A stretch of 64,000 nucleotides of DNA from Chloranthus sessilifolius (taxonomy: Eukaryota; Streptophyta; Magnoliopsida; Chloranthales; Chloranthaceae), in contig CM037598.1 in NCBI GenBank assembly GCA_021018995.1, positions 77,084,671-77,148,670 of the forward strand, given 5' to 3'. The position numbers were made by a program, and so were the translations under genes. Below, piece by piece: positions 12,003 to 22,600 of this stretch; within the stretch, counting starts at the first letter, position 1; each line of letters begins with the position of its first letter. A model generated the notes under the pieces. That model did no database searches. It was not told the origin of the DNA and saw only the letters and a list, made by a program, of their open reading frames with translations.

Positions 12003-13112
12003 ATGGCGTCATCTTCATCAGCAAGACTTCCTCAGCGACTAGAAGGAGTTTTTCGAGAACGACCCAAAGGTCATTTTGCAACCAAAGATATCTCATCAGA
12101 ATATATATAAGATCTGCCAGCATTCCAAGCAATGCCCGAGTGCGCAATTTCACTTGCGTACATTGCTGCTCTAAATCTCCACTTCCTAATGATGCCACGA
12201 GCCATCAACGTCTCGGAGCATGTGATCTGTCTGTTCTATCAAAATATGAAGTGGGAAAATGCATCGGACGAGACCAATGATGATGCCCATTTCACCATCT
12301 CCATTGACGGTTGGAAAAGAAAATTTTATCCGGATACAGTCGCGGATGTTTTTAACATCCCTACGGTGCGTCCACTGAATCATCAACTTAGAGAAGAACT
12401 CGATGTCGATCAAAGATCAATGATTGATGATATGTGCAATGGCATATATGCATCACGAGGAAATGCTACTAAACGATCGGCTGTCTCGCGTAATTTGTTA
12501 TTATGGGACATCGTCGTTTCTTGTAGTCTTTGCCCACGAGGTCATGCTTCCGAACGAACTGGACCTCGGGTGAAGGCTTTGTTTGGTGGTTATAAATGAT
12601 CATGACTCAATATTTCATGGTTTTTGCATGATTCGATGTGGCGATGCCACGATGAGATAGTCAATCCTCCTGCTGGTGATGCCGCACTCATTTATTTCCC
12701 CCATCTGGTGATGCAACTCCTGCATTACCTTGGTTTCCCTTTTTATCTTGATGATAATATTGGGGACCTTCAATTTTATTGCTGGCCGACGCAATGGAAT
12801 CGAAGTATGCGTATGTTGGGAAATGTTGACGTCCAACCTCCTGCTCAGCCTGCCTGACAACGCCGTCGAGTGAGCCAAGAAGAAGCCGCCGCCGAGCCCG
12901 AACCAGCATGCAATGGGGGAGTTTCCCTCGAGGTCATGCAAGCTCAGATCAACTCTTTGATCGATGAGCAACAGCGGCAGAATAATCAAAATCTCCGTCA
13001 CAACCGCTATGATCGGGCCTTCATGCATCAATTGGGCCAATGATTGTGGCCCGATGGATATGACGAGATGAGGGCTCGTGCAAGGCAGGCAGAAGAAGAA
13101 GAAGACGATTAG
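12003..13112 (+). pseudogene. Element E env-position ORF, 'plant transposon protein'-like
   Basis: One frame of 370 codons from ATG at 12003 to TAG at 13110, broken by stops at 12106, 12597, 12603, 12855 and about 13038 but not frameshifted. The body shows LNLHFLMMPR, FTISIDGWKRKFYPDTVADVFNIP, NLLLWDIVVSCSLCPRGH and LHDSMWRCHD. It resembles the putative plant transposon protein domain found in the env position of some Athila-type elements. The tail is Glu/Gln/Arg-rich (ARARQAEEEEDD). No signal peptide or membrane segment is visible, so it does not look like an envelope glycoprotein. Function is unknown. Confidence 0.65.
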
Positions 13113-13491
13113 GATTAGAATTTCTTTTTACATCATTTGTCTTAATTTTTAGTTTTAGAATTTTTAATTTTTAAGTTTGATTAGGTTTAGGATTTCTCTT
13201 TTTAAGTTTGTGTAGGATTAGGGACGTGTAAAAAATCAATGAAAAAATAATAATTCCATTTTCGCATATACTTCTCAGCAAAAATTCCAACAGTCGATCA
13301 ATCGACCCAGTGCTCGATTAATCGAGTCTGTAAAAAAAAAAAGAGTATGTAAAGTGTCTATGTTCGGATAGACACTCGATTAATCGACTCACACTGTCGC
13401 TTAATCGAGGTTCTATAAAGTCAACAAATGTTGACTTGAACTGGTCGATTGATCGACCACTTCAGTCAATCAATCGACTGAGAAGTTTTCG

Positions 13492-13529
<38 letters not shown>

Positions 13530-13700
13530 AAAAAAATCTGTACAAAATCTTTTTAATTTTAGCAGTTTAGTACTTTCGGACTCTTCTTGTTCCTCCATAG
13601 GACTCTTTTAGGTATTCTCAAACTCTTTCTCTATTTGTTTCAAACGTCCTGAGGACTTTTCCCAAATTATCACCATAAATTAATCCTCTCAATTCTATCA
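13113..13700 (+). promoter_or_regulatory. E region upstream of the extra ORF: palindromes and AT tract
   Basis: Noncoding. Palindrome-type arms lie at 13289-13325, 13374-13408 and 13442-13480. An alternating AT tract at 13495-13525 ending in TATAAAAG could serve as a TATA box. A pyrimidine-rich leader of about 170 bp then leads to the ATG at 13701. The layout matches that before the env-position ORF. Confidence 0.45.
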
Positions 13701-14279
13701 ATGGCCGGAAGAGCTTATCGTACATGGGCAACAATGAAGAAAATGGAAGAAATTGTAGGGAAAAGGGAAAGGCCTAATGGAACACCGACTCCATTAGATC
13801 TCACTAAGGTTGATATGATAGATCTTGATCCCGTGCCTCTTCCAATTTGGAAAGAACTTGCACGAAAGAGGACCAATCGATCAGCTAAGCCCACGCCAAT
13901 CATATCAGGTGATATAGAGATGATTGATCTGGATTCAACACCATCACCCTCCCCCATCACCAAATCACCATCACCCATCCCTTCCTCTTCATCATTAACA
14001 CGACCAACCCCAACTCCATGCCACAATCCATTAGCGGCCTTCATTCCAAGATCAATCCCGAAAGAGATTATCGATCTAATCCCTACTGAAACTTGGACAA
14101 TGTTGTATCCGGCGCCTACACTCCAGGATCTGGCCACCAGTAGCACAGTCAAGCCATCAACCCCGCCACCCCCTAATGACACTCCGGATTCCTCGAATCC
14201 AGAGAGTATCACCGAAGCGATGTGGAATTTCGCTTTTCCTAAACCGAAGCCAGGGTCAGGAACTGATGCGGATGTTTGA
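13701..14279 (+). CDS. Intact 192-aa extra ORF of element E, function unknown
   Basis: The only long unbroken sense ORF of E. It starts MAGRAYRTWATMKKMEEIV and ends GSGTDADV. The N-terminal 50 residues are basic and may be helical. The middle is Ser/Pro/Thr-rich and low in complexity. Three similar acidic-hydrophobic motifs recur: DMIDLDPVP (about residue 38), EMIDLDSTP (about 73) and EIIDLIPTE (about 121). They resemble SUMO-interacting motifs (a hydrophobic core beside acidic residues); that is inference. It has no zinc finger, signal peptide or membrane segment. It lies between the env-position ORF and the 3' LTR with its own palindrome/AT-tract upstream region. I do not recognise a family. 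Intactness may be chance, because low-complexity sequence has few stop-prone codons. Confidence 0.55.
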   Translation: MAGRAYRTWATMKKMEEIVGKRERPNGTPTPLDLTKVDMIDLDPVPLPIWKELARKRTNRSAKPTPIISGDIEMIDLDSTPSPSPITKSPSPIPSSSSLTRPTPTPCHNPLAAFIPRSIPKEIIDLIPTETWTMLYPAPTLQDLATSSTVKPSTPPPPNDTPDSSNPESITEAMWNFAFPKPKPGSGTDADV

Positions 14280-15589
14280 AAGAGAAAGTTGAAAATTTTT
14301 AGGATGTTTTAGGAAATTTAGGATGTTTTTAGGATTTATTAGTTTTGCATTTTATTTTTTTTTAGGTAGATTTAGGATTTAATACTTTCTGTTTTTCAAT
14401 AAGTGTAATTCACATTATTTACTTAATAATTTTTTTTTTAGTTTCAATGATGCATTGTTTACCTATTTTGTCTTTTGGTCTATGAGTGTTTTGCTGCAAG
14501 TTTGGGGGTACCCCACAATTCTGGTACAATGAGGACATTGCACGTTTTAGGTTAGGGGGTGGTAATACGTTATTTTGTTAAATTTTTAAAAAAAAAATGT
14601 TGAATTTAGTTGATTGATCGACCAATCTTGTCGATCGATCGACTATGCACTTTGAAGATATTTTTGAGAAATTTTATTTTATATAATTGATGTGTGGAAT
14701 TTAGAATTGTTAGACTATGCAATCTCACCGGAAGAATATTGAATGCCATTTTTAAATGATTGCTATTGGGAGAGGAAAGTTAAGGTGGAGATTAGCATAA
14801 AAATTTAAACCCACTTTTAGAAGTTATGGTGTTTGACTCAGTTCGAAAAGCTAAACATTAAGATAATTTATCTAAAATTGTGAACTGCAGGATCTTAGTG
14901 GAGATTAGACCCATGAGTTTTTAGAGCCAATTTCACGTCTTTGATGAGTTTACATAAATTCGGAGTTATCTTTGAATACGAATTATTTTTGTATAATCTC
15001 ATACTTGTTGTTTTGACTAGTGACTTTGCATGACATTAAATTCATATTATTGTACTAGAACGTATTGTATGTCTACTCAAGACAAATAGGCAGAGTTATC
15101 ATCTTTTGAGGATATGATTGAAGGCAATCTTTGGCTCGTTTATGCTTAAAATGCTCTACCTCATGTAAATTTATCTTTCTAGTATCCCTTGAATTTGGTC
15201 TGATGATTACACGTGACACATTCAAGGATGGGTGATGAATTTATCTGCTAATTGAAACATTAGCTTAGCTTAACTAATTATCAATGAGAATGAAATGGCA
15301 TGCATATTATTTGAGGAGAAATTACATGATACGCGCAATTAACAAATCCCACGAATCAATTACATAAAATGTCTTGAAGTTTGTGAGTAATTTCACTGAA
15401 AACCCTTAGGAGACAAAACTCCTCCACTAGGGATCACCTAGGGGTTTAAAGGCTTGTTGCATACGCTAAATGCAATCGTGCTCCCTACGAAAGTGACATT
15501 ATTTATTTTTCTTAGGATGCTAGTTTATTTTTCAATTTTGTTTATCTTTTACTTTGCTCGAGGACTGGCAAAGTATAGGTTTGGGGGTG
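14280..15589 (+). other. Element E 3' noncoding region
   Basis: No convincing ORF. It holds a second purine tract AAGTTTGGGGGTA at 14498-14510 similar to the true polypurine tract, another pair of palindrome arms at 14609-14644 with no ORF after it, and the conserved hairpin domain at 15380-15504. The polypurine tract AGGTTTGGGGGTG lies at 15577-15589, directly before the 3' LTR. Confidence 0.7.
15380..15504 (+). other. Conserved 3' hairpin domain, copy in element E
   Basis: Shares long identical stretches with A (1908-2034) and B (52786-52911), such as CACCTAGGGGTTTAAAGGCT and CGCTAAATGCAATCGTGCTC. Three stems are possible: AGGAG...CTCCT, CTAGG-GATCA-CCTAG and GTTGCAT...ATGCAAT. It is far more alike between the families than the sequence around it. 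It ends about 70 bp before the polypurine tract. Confidence 0.65.
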
Positions 15590-17015
15590 TGATGAGTAGT
15601 GAAATATGATGATATTTCACCCCTAAAAACCTATATTTAGCTATCCGATAAAAGCTATGTAATAAGATTTGTGAAGTTTTATGAATTTTAGGTCAAATTG
15701 GTCATTAAACGCATTAAGGAGCATAAAAGGATGCAAAGTGGACTGACACCAGAGCAGTGAAGCAAAGAATACATGAGACCAGACCATTTTACTATGTCGA
15801 TCGATCGACCCTTATAAATCGATCAATCGACATAGTTCGAAGAATTTTAAATTCAAAAGTTTAAACTCTAATCTGGTTGATCGATCGACCACTTAAGTCG
15901 ATCAATTGAGCAAATTCAAATTTGAATTTGAATTCCGAAATTGGATGATATTTAAAGAAAAATCTGAGGATTCGAAAAGGGATCTCGCCGCTTGCATGTT
16001 TCTGTTTTTCTGCTTTTCAATTCTCAAGGGCATTGAGTCCCAAAGTTTTTTCAGTTTGGAGTGTTCATTTTTCTAGACGTAAGGTTTAGATTAGTTTTAT
16101 TTATGCACTTTTGAAGAAGAATTGTAAAGACCTGGATTAAAGCTTTTTGTGGATTTAGTTAAAGCTCAGTACGGTATTTTAATATTTATGTTGATTTACT
16201 TTCTCATGATTCTGTTTAATTTAATCATGTGTGGCTAGTTTCTTCAAGGATGGGAATCTGATGAACCACATCCGAGGGATTCAATTATATTAATATAAAT
16301 CTGTGGTTAAGGTATTGAATTCTTTTAAAGGCCCTAGTATTATTATTGATATGAATATGATCTGATTGTGGTCTGAAATCTAGGAGCTAATCATGCCCTA
16401 TGATTCCAGCATTACAGTGAAGATTTTATCCTAATTATCACTTATCTCAGGGTTAGGTTCTACTACTATCTGAGGTGTGAGTGTTAATCACACACTCATG
16501 AGGGGTTAATCACACCTCCGTGATCTTAAATTAGTAGTGCGAAGTCTACCCTAGAGATTGGGTTCTAAATATTGTCTGAGGTGTGAGTGTTAATCATACA
16601 CTCATGAGGGGTTAATCATACCTCTCCGTGATCTCAGATCCACAAGTTAGAACTCAGGTGCGTTCTGGGCCGGTGCTCCTTCATAAATATCTTATAAGAA
16701 TCTCATATCTTAATTCACAGATTTGTATTGTGTAAATGATAAACCTACGATGGGAGGATTCAGCATCCTAATCCTTATCTTTTATTATTTGCTTAAATTC
16801 TCAGTTTGTGTTAGTATTTATCTCATTCATCAAAACTCTCAGAATCTTAAATTAGTGGTTACTGTGATAGATCTGTGATTATTCCTTCATTAATTACTGC
16901 TTCCTCTTTTGAATTTTCTCACTAATCCTTGTGGGAACGATCTCGTACTTTGCACCCACTGACTATAAACCGATTTGTGCACTTGCGAGTAAAACACAAC
17001 TTAAAAATCACAACA
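15590..17015 (+). repeat. 3' LTR of element E
   Basis: 1,426 bp, TGATGAGTAGTG to ACAACA, colinear with the 5' LTR. The U3 hairpin (15791-15836) and TATA-like box (15947-15957) are kept. It is followed by the duplication GTTGT at 17016-17020. Confidence 0.9.
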
Positions 17016-17022
17016 GTTGTAG

Positions 17023-19139
17023 GTGATTTGGAGGCCCTATGTGGTTGGGGAGGATGTCGAGCAGCCGGTGATACAGTATGGCCAACCCTTCTTCGCCGTG
17101 GACATCTGGGTCCACTACTTTGAGAAGGAGGAGCGTATCCACCTTTCTTGGGTAGCTAGACAGCTGGGGCTCCCTTAGGGAGTCCCCTCGGAGATTCGCC
17201 ACAGGGTGGCCAAGAGGATGACCAGTCCCCATGGCCGAAACTTTACATCGCGGATGGAGGCTCAGATTACAGATTTTAGAGATGGGGGACTAGGGTTACC
17301 GGGGCACACGATGAGGTGGATGCCTGAGAGTTCATGAGGTGGTTCCGAGAGCTCGGTGGGGGTCGGCTCTTTACGCGTCCCTTCCATGGGAGAGGTTCTT
17401 TTATTGTTAGCGGTCTTGAGTCCGCCTCGACATTGAAGGAGAGGTTGGCTACACTCGAGGAGGGCCACCTTGGTGCGGGTGTTCGTGGAGTGATAGACGC
17501 TCTTCACCGGGCGATGGAGTAGACGGGGCATGCTCCTCGACTTGATGAGGAGATGTTGCACTCTTTGATAGATTTCATCTTCGAGGCCAGGAGGGCGGAG
17601 GACGAGCTGAGGGCTTAGCTGGCAGAGACTCGATGATTTCTGGTGAGTTGGTTTACTTATTTTGGTTGTTGTTTAGCACATGTTTGTTTGGTTTCTCGTT
17701 AGTTTAACGTCATTGCTTTGTTTGATCTTCCTTATGTGTGCTAGACTGAGAGGGAGGGTGAGGTTGCCCGCCAGACGACATTAGTTGAGCCGCTCAGGGG
17801 CCAGCAGCAGGCCGGTTGGGAGGTAGAGGCCAACCTATGTTCGGAGATTGATTGATTAGTGAGTGTTTTGTCTTAATTTTGGATTTTATTAATCTTTAGC
17901 ATTATTTGCTTCGTCACTTCTTCTGATGCATTTGTCATATGCATTGCAGAGGTCAGAGTTAGCGAGTGCTGGGAGGTCCGCTCCATCATTCGATCCTTCT
18001 TCGGTCGCTTCATCGAGTTAGGAGGATCCTGTGATAGCTCAACTCTGGGCCGAGCTAGAGCACTGGGTGAGTTTCTTCGGTCTTCTGAGTTGTTTTGTCT
18101 TGTGTTGTCTAACATCATTGGTTAATAATGCGTTGTATATTTTCAGCGTCAGGTTACCGAGGACTTCTAGACGTGAGAGGCGGCAACCACCTCTTTACGT
18201 CTGGAGAGTCAGGTATGGGTGTGTATGTGTGTGTGTTAGTTTGTTTCGCTTATGCTAATTTAGTTTTATCTGACTTGTTTCGTTGGTTGGCTTGGTTCTG
18301 GTGCAGGTCATCCCTGACTCTGCTCCTGAGGCTCCTCCTCAGGGGTCTACTCCTATCCCTACTCAGGTATATTATAGTTGACGTAGTTATATTTCATTTT
18401 TTATTCTTCACTCATAATACTATCTAACGGTTTTTTTCTTTCTGCCTTGTGTTGTAGCCATCTACGCTTGAGGTTGCTCCTCCGCCACCTATCGATCTAG
18501 TGACCATTGCAACTGTAGAGCGTCTTCTTCGGGAGAGGGCGAATCTGGTATGTTTCTCATTCTTTCTTCAGTTTTCCCTTCTTTGGTGAGTGTGTTCGGT
18601 TCTTGAATTCATGTTCTCATGCAGGCTCATCAGCTCCAGGAGCGAGGCATGTTTTTGGAGATATGCATAGTCGTGAGGACCTGCTAGTTGACATGCTTAT
18701 CGCGTAGGGGACTCAGACTGAGATGATAGAGGCCGCTCGCCAGTCAGTGCGGTCGGAGATGCAGGCTACTATAGATTGGCTGTAGTATCGACTGACGAGG
18801 AGTGAGCGAGGAGTTCGTGGGATGGTCGGTCATCTTATCGAGTCCGAGTCGGTGGGCACTGGCTCTCGGGCTGGCCAGCCTCGTCGTATGACGTGTGAGC
18901 GTGTCAGGGACTATGCTCGTGAGGATTCCATTATTCAGGAGTTACTTGCTGAGGGCCCTTCTTGCTCACGGTCTAGACGGGTTGTCAGTCAGGTGAGCAA
19001 GGGGGGTTTAGTTGCTGGACCTTCCCTTCCTAGGGAGTGTCCACCTACTCCTGGAGCTTAGATGGAGACTTTAGAGGTTCAAACTCCTGATCCACATATA
19101 GATGACATCGAGGATAGCGACCGACCTCCCCAGAGGTAG
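17023..19139 (+). pseudogene. Antisense spliced gene of element C, plant-mobile-domain-like C-terminal part
   Basis: A decayed gene with clear GT-AG introns on the strand opposite C. Predicted exons: 17023-17642, 17745-17858, 17950-18066, 18147-18212, 18307-18366, 18458-18547 and 18625-19139; introns are 77-102 bp with pyrimidine-rich acceptors. Exon one reads VIWRPYVVGEDVEQPVIQYG, then DIWVHYFEKEERIHLSWVARQ, like the region after the core of plant mobile domain (PMD) proteins with its conserved Trp and the 'RQLGLPQG'-type block. Then comes MRWFRELGGGRLF. Later short exons are Pro/Glu-rich. It contains several stops (for example at about 17176, CAG to TAG) and at least one frameshift. Upstream exons lie left of E and A. 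Antisense extra genes are known in Tat-lineage elements; the PMD assignment here is moderate. Confidence 0.6.
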
Positions 19140-20723
19140 GGTAGGGAGTAGGGTGGATTTCATTTCGTTTTGTTCATTATATATACAGGGGGTATTCCCT
19201 CGGTGTCATCTGTAAAAGAAAAGTTTTGATATATATATAGAGATTTTTGGGTTTAGATGTACCTGGCTTCACTTTTCCTTTCTTTTACCTTGCATAGTTT
19301 AGATGGCGACTTTTGATCTCGTCGTCTATCATTGGGACTTGGACGCTCTTTGGGTTGGCCCAGTGATAGCCGGGGGTCGTTTTATATCTGCACATGAAGA
19401 TAAAATTATTAGTAATATTATTTTCCCCCTTGCTGATCATTAAGGAGGGAGGTGTCTCAGACCGAAGTTTGGTAATAAATGGTGGATCATTGTATCATTT
19501 TTTTTCTTTCCTTTCCTTCTTATTTATTTTTCTATTGCTACTATTACAAAAAAAAGAAAAAAATGCAAGAGGAAAAATGAATAACTGAAAGAAAAATCTA
19601 GAACTAAAAAATGCCCCAGTATAGGAGCGTGATAGAATAGGCAGTGCGGTATCTTCAACGGTCTTCTTGGAGTAATGACTTCATTATTCTGTACCTGTTT
19701 GTGAACAAGAAGGGGTCTCAAATTGACTCCTTTCCCCCAAAAAAATGCCCTAGTGTTAAGGTGCGATGGAGCATTTCTGATTCTTTTGAGAGTACTTGGG
19801 TCTATGAGGAGCGACATGTGTTTTGGTGAATTAGTGTCGAGGAAATTCCTTGAGGCTGTCACCAAATTGGGAGATTCATCATATCAGTTGTATACTAGGG
19901 TTCTACCTTTGGCAGTAATCATCCTATCTCATAGTCAGTAGTAGAGGGTGAGCGGTAGATAGTGAGTGGTTACATCAATCGTCATTCACGAGTTTTCAGT
20001 TTCATATTTGGGGATATCGTAGAAGTGTTCTGACTCATTGTCCGAAAATATAAATTAAGGGTGAAAAGGGGTAAGGCTCAATGATGTGAGGGATTAGCTT
20101 GTATGTGACAATTTCGAAAAGAGATAAGTAACAATCTTTTTCTCGGGAGGATGGGGGTGCCATGATTGAGCTCTCTGTCATGCTTCGGCACTATCAAAAT
20201 CTCACATTCTATGGTTAACAAGAGTTTGTCCTCCTCCCTCCACCTTACGACGATATCTAGTAGTATTGGGACACCAGGGATGCCCTCGCAGCTTGCTTAT
20301 ACTTTCTTAGTAAGATTATCAGGAATGTCCTCACGATTTGCTTATGCTTCCCTGAGCTCATTGACTTGTTCACCCGTCGTATTGCTCTCGCTCAATTATG
20401 CATATATATATATATGAAAGCAACCTGCTGATGCAAGAATGATGAGTTTTAATTGAACCTAACATTTTTATTTTTTTGTGCTCTAACATCTCCTCCAATG
20501 GCGGGGGAAAGGGGGTGAGAATCGGGTGTTACTTATATTTTTGGAAAAGGTCAAGTGTTCCACTAGTCCTTTCGATCAGGTTGCTCGAATAAGAAGGTGG
20601 GCAGTGGGTCAGAAGCCTTCAAGGGTATCCTGGAAATGAAGGCCTACATCTAATGAATGAGTCTTGATGACTGTAGGGGTGGTAGATATAGGTATCTGGA
20701 TATGAGCTGTGATTATCATGATG
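19140..20723. other. Noncoding spacer between antisense gene and integrase of C
   Basis: No supported gene. The ATATATACAGGGGGT tract near 19178 and AT-rich sequence to about 19270 could hold the 3' end of the antisense transcript. The rest is the 3' untranslated region of C. Short TA runs occur at about 20401-20416. Small ORFs here show no family features. Confidence 0.6.
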
Positions 20724-22087
20724 TTAAGGATCGTATTTCTTGAGGTATATGGTGTTTCAGGGGTTAAGGAGTTCTTCCCCGTCTTGGTTCACCAACTTGT
20801 ATACGTTCCCTGGGTATGTGGCTGCTATGACATATGGGCCTTCCTAGTTCAGTTTTAGTTTTCCCTTTGGATGGGCGTGTTTGGAAGGCATGAATTTTTT
20901 CAAGATTAATTCCCTAATTTCAAAAGTTCGCTCGAGGACTTTCTTATCGTAGGCTCTGACCATCCTCCTCTGGTATACTTGAGCATGATTAGCTGCCCTT
21001 AGACGCATCTCATCGAGTTGTTCTAGCTCGACAAGTAGAGCAATCCTCCTTTCGTCTAAGGATAGCTCATCATCAAGTTGGATACGTAGGGACGGTACTT
21101 GTATTTCATAAGACAGGACTATTTCCATCCCATACGTGAGGAGATAGGGAGTTTGGCCAATAGTCGTGCGAATGGAAGTTCTATAGGCCCAGAGTGCTTT
21201 TGATAGTCATTCAGGCCAGTCGGCTCCAGTGCTCATCTCCACTGTTCGTTTTAGAATCTGAATTAGAGTTTTATTTGTGGCCTCTGCTTGTCCATTTCCA
21301 TGGGGGTAGAATGGTGATGAGTGATGTAGGTCGATGTCGAATCTTTTGCATAGTCTCTTCATCTTTTCTGTGATAAACTACGGTCCATTATCGGTGACGA
21401 ACATTTCGGGTACTCCAAAAAGGGTGATAATGTTTCAAATGATAAACTTTATGAGCATGGAAGTAGTGAATCTGACATATGACTCGGCTTCTACCCATTT
21501 GGTGTAATATTCTGTCGCTGTGAGTATGAATGCATGCTTGTGAGTATTTTCGACTGTGTCCGTGAAGGGTCCGATGAAGTTGAAGACCCACATTAAGAAT
21601 GGCCATGGTGAGGTTATAGGGTTCAATGCAACTGATGGAGCATTGATGAGCGTAGCGTGTCTTGACAGTGCTTACAGCATTGGACGTAGAGGTGGCAATC
21701 CCTTATCATCGTTGGCCAAAAATAACCTTATCGTATGATCTGATCTGTGAGTCTTTGTCTGTCGGCGTGAGCGCCGCAGGCACTAACGTGTGCCTCTCGG
21801 ATGATGTATTATCCTTCAATAGTCATGATGCATCACCGTATTACTTCGTTGGTGAAGGCTTCTTTGTATAGTGTTTCGCCTAGGATGCAAAACCTTGCGC
21901 ATCTATTTCTGATCGTCTTTCGTTCAATCTTTGTAGCGTAAGGAGGGACATGGCGATACTTCAGGAAGTTCCATATATCGAAGTACCATGGTTGTCTATC
22001 ATCGGTTGATGATTTCTCTAATCTGAAGGTTGCGACGTAGGCTTCTTTCTTTGTGGATTTGCTCGAGTTAGGTTGTTCTTTGTTCAT
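20724..22087 (-). pseudogene. Element C integrase (broken)
   Basis: From right to left: N-terminal region YFDIWNFLKYRHVPP (about 21980), a CxxC finger half (CCKHCQ, about 21690), core with MWVFNFIGPFTDTVENTHKHAFILTATEYYTKWVEAESY (21610-21480; the first Asp has become Asn in FNFIG) and FVTDNGP (second Asp, about 21400). The third block ...GNGQAEATNK retains Glu (about 21310). The C-terminal part (21128-20844) reads GMEIVLSYEIQVPSLRIQL and onward, with the final chromatin-interface-like block to the stop at 20724. Stops and at least two frame changes break it. It would catalyse cDNA integration. Confidence 0.78.
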
Positions 22088-22160
22088 GAAGGCTTCTGGT
22101 GGAGTTGGCAGTTCCGGCTTTATTTGTCAGGCGACTTCATGTGCTGGGATAGTTAATCTC

Positions 22161-22600
22161 TCAATGAAGAAGGATTTGGTGTTCTGATTGACTGGTATTT
22201 GAATGACTGAGGCTAATATGGTGAGAGTCTGCGAGCTCGTTCTCCAGTCCAGGGATGTGCCTGAAAGAGATTCTTTTAAACTTTTTTATCAGAAACTGAG
22301 CTGTCTCCAAGTATGCCATCAGTCTTGTTTCTTTGGTCTTCCATTCCTCGATGACTTGCGATATCACAAGCTTGGAGTTGCCTATTGTCTTCAACTGCTT
22401 GACACCTCACTGAAGCTCTATTCATAGTCCGATGATGAAGGCTTCATATTTAGCAACGTTATTAGTAACTGGGAAGTCGAGTTGAAAGGCTTTCAGTATG
22501 ACAACTCCTTTTGGGCTCAACAGGACTATCTCGATGCCTTTTCCTTTGTGGTTAAGAGCGTCGTCGAAGTAGAGGGTCCATGAAGTCTTGTCGATCTCTT
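22161..22600 (-). pseudogene. Element C second (archaeal-type) RNase H (broken)
   Basis: Begins WTLYFDDALNHKGKGIEIVL (about 22594-22535) and continues with FPVTNNVAKYEAFIIGL, TIGNSKLVISQVIEEWKTKE and ISFRHIPGLENELADS. This block order is the additional RNase H that marks the Tat lineage of plant Ty3/gypsy elements. It lies between the first RNase H and integrase, as expected. Stops occur after IIGL and nearby. The second residue of the usual FDG is Asp here (FDDA). Confidence 0.75.

Larger units (their letters stand above)
3713..17015 (+). mobile_element. Element E: Athila-like LTR retrotransposon, complete
   Basis: E is 13.3 kb with LTRs 3713-5141 and 15590-17015, both starting TGATGAGTAGTG and ending ACAACA. 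It is flanked by the perfect 5-bp duplication GTTGT (3708-3712, 17016-17020). The primer site complements a tRNA-Asp-like 3' end. Order: gag (5813), protease (7546), RT (8740), RNase H, integrase (10014), env-position ORF (12003), extra ORF (13701), polypurine tract. LTRs differ at roughly 5% of sites over the first 370 bp (counted by eye), making E younger than D and B. Many in-frame stops and two frame changes mean it cannot be autonomous. It landed at the intron 3' splice site of C's antisense gene. Confidence 0.9.

Noticed and set aside
13715..14212. 165-codon minus-strand ORF opposite the extra ORF of E
   Set aside because: Its Gly/Val-rich content mirrors the Ser/Pro/Thr-rich sense ORF, and the sense ORF has the upstream promoter-like region.
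17008..17561. Minus-strand ORFs of 74 and 99 codons opposite the antisense gene of C
   Set aside because: Shadows of the GC-rich exon 17023-17642, whose plus frame has protein-like blocks and splice sites.
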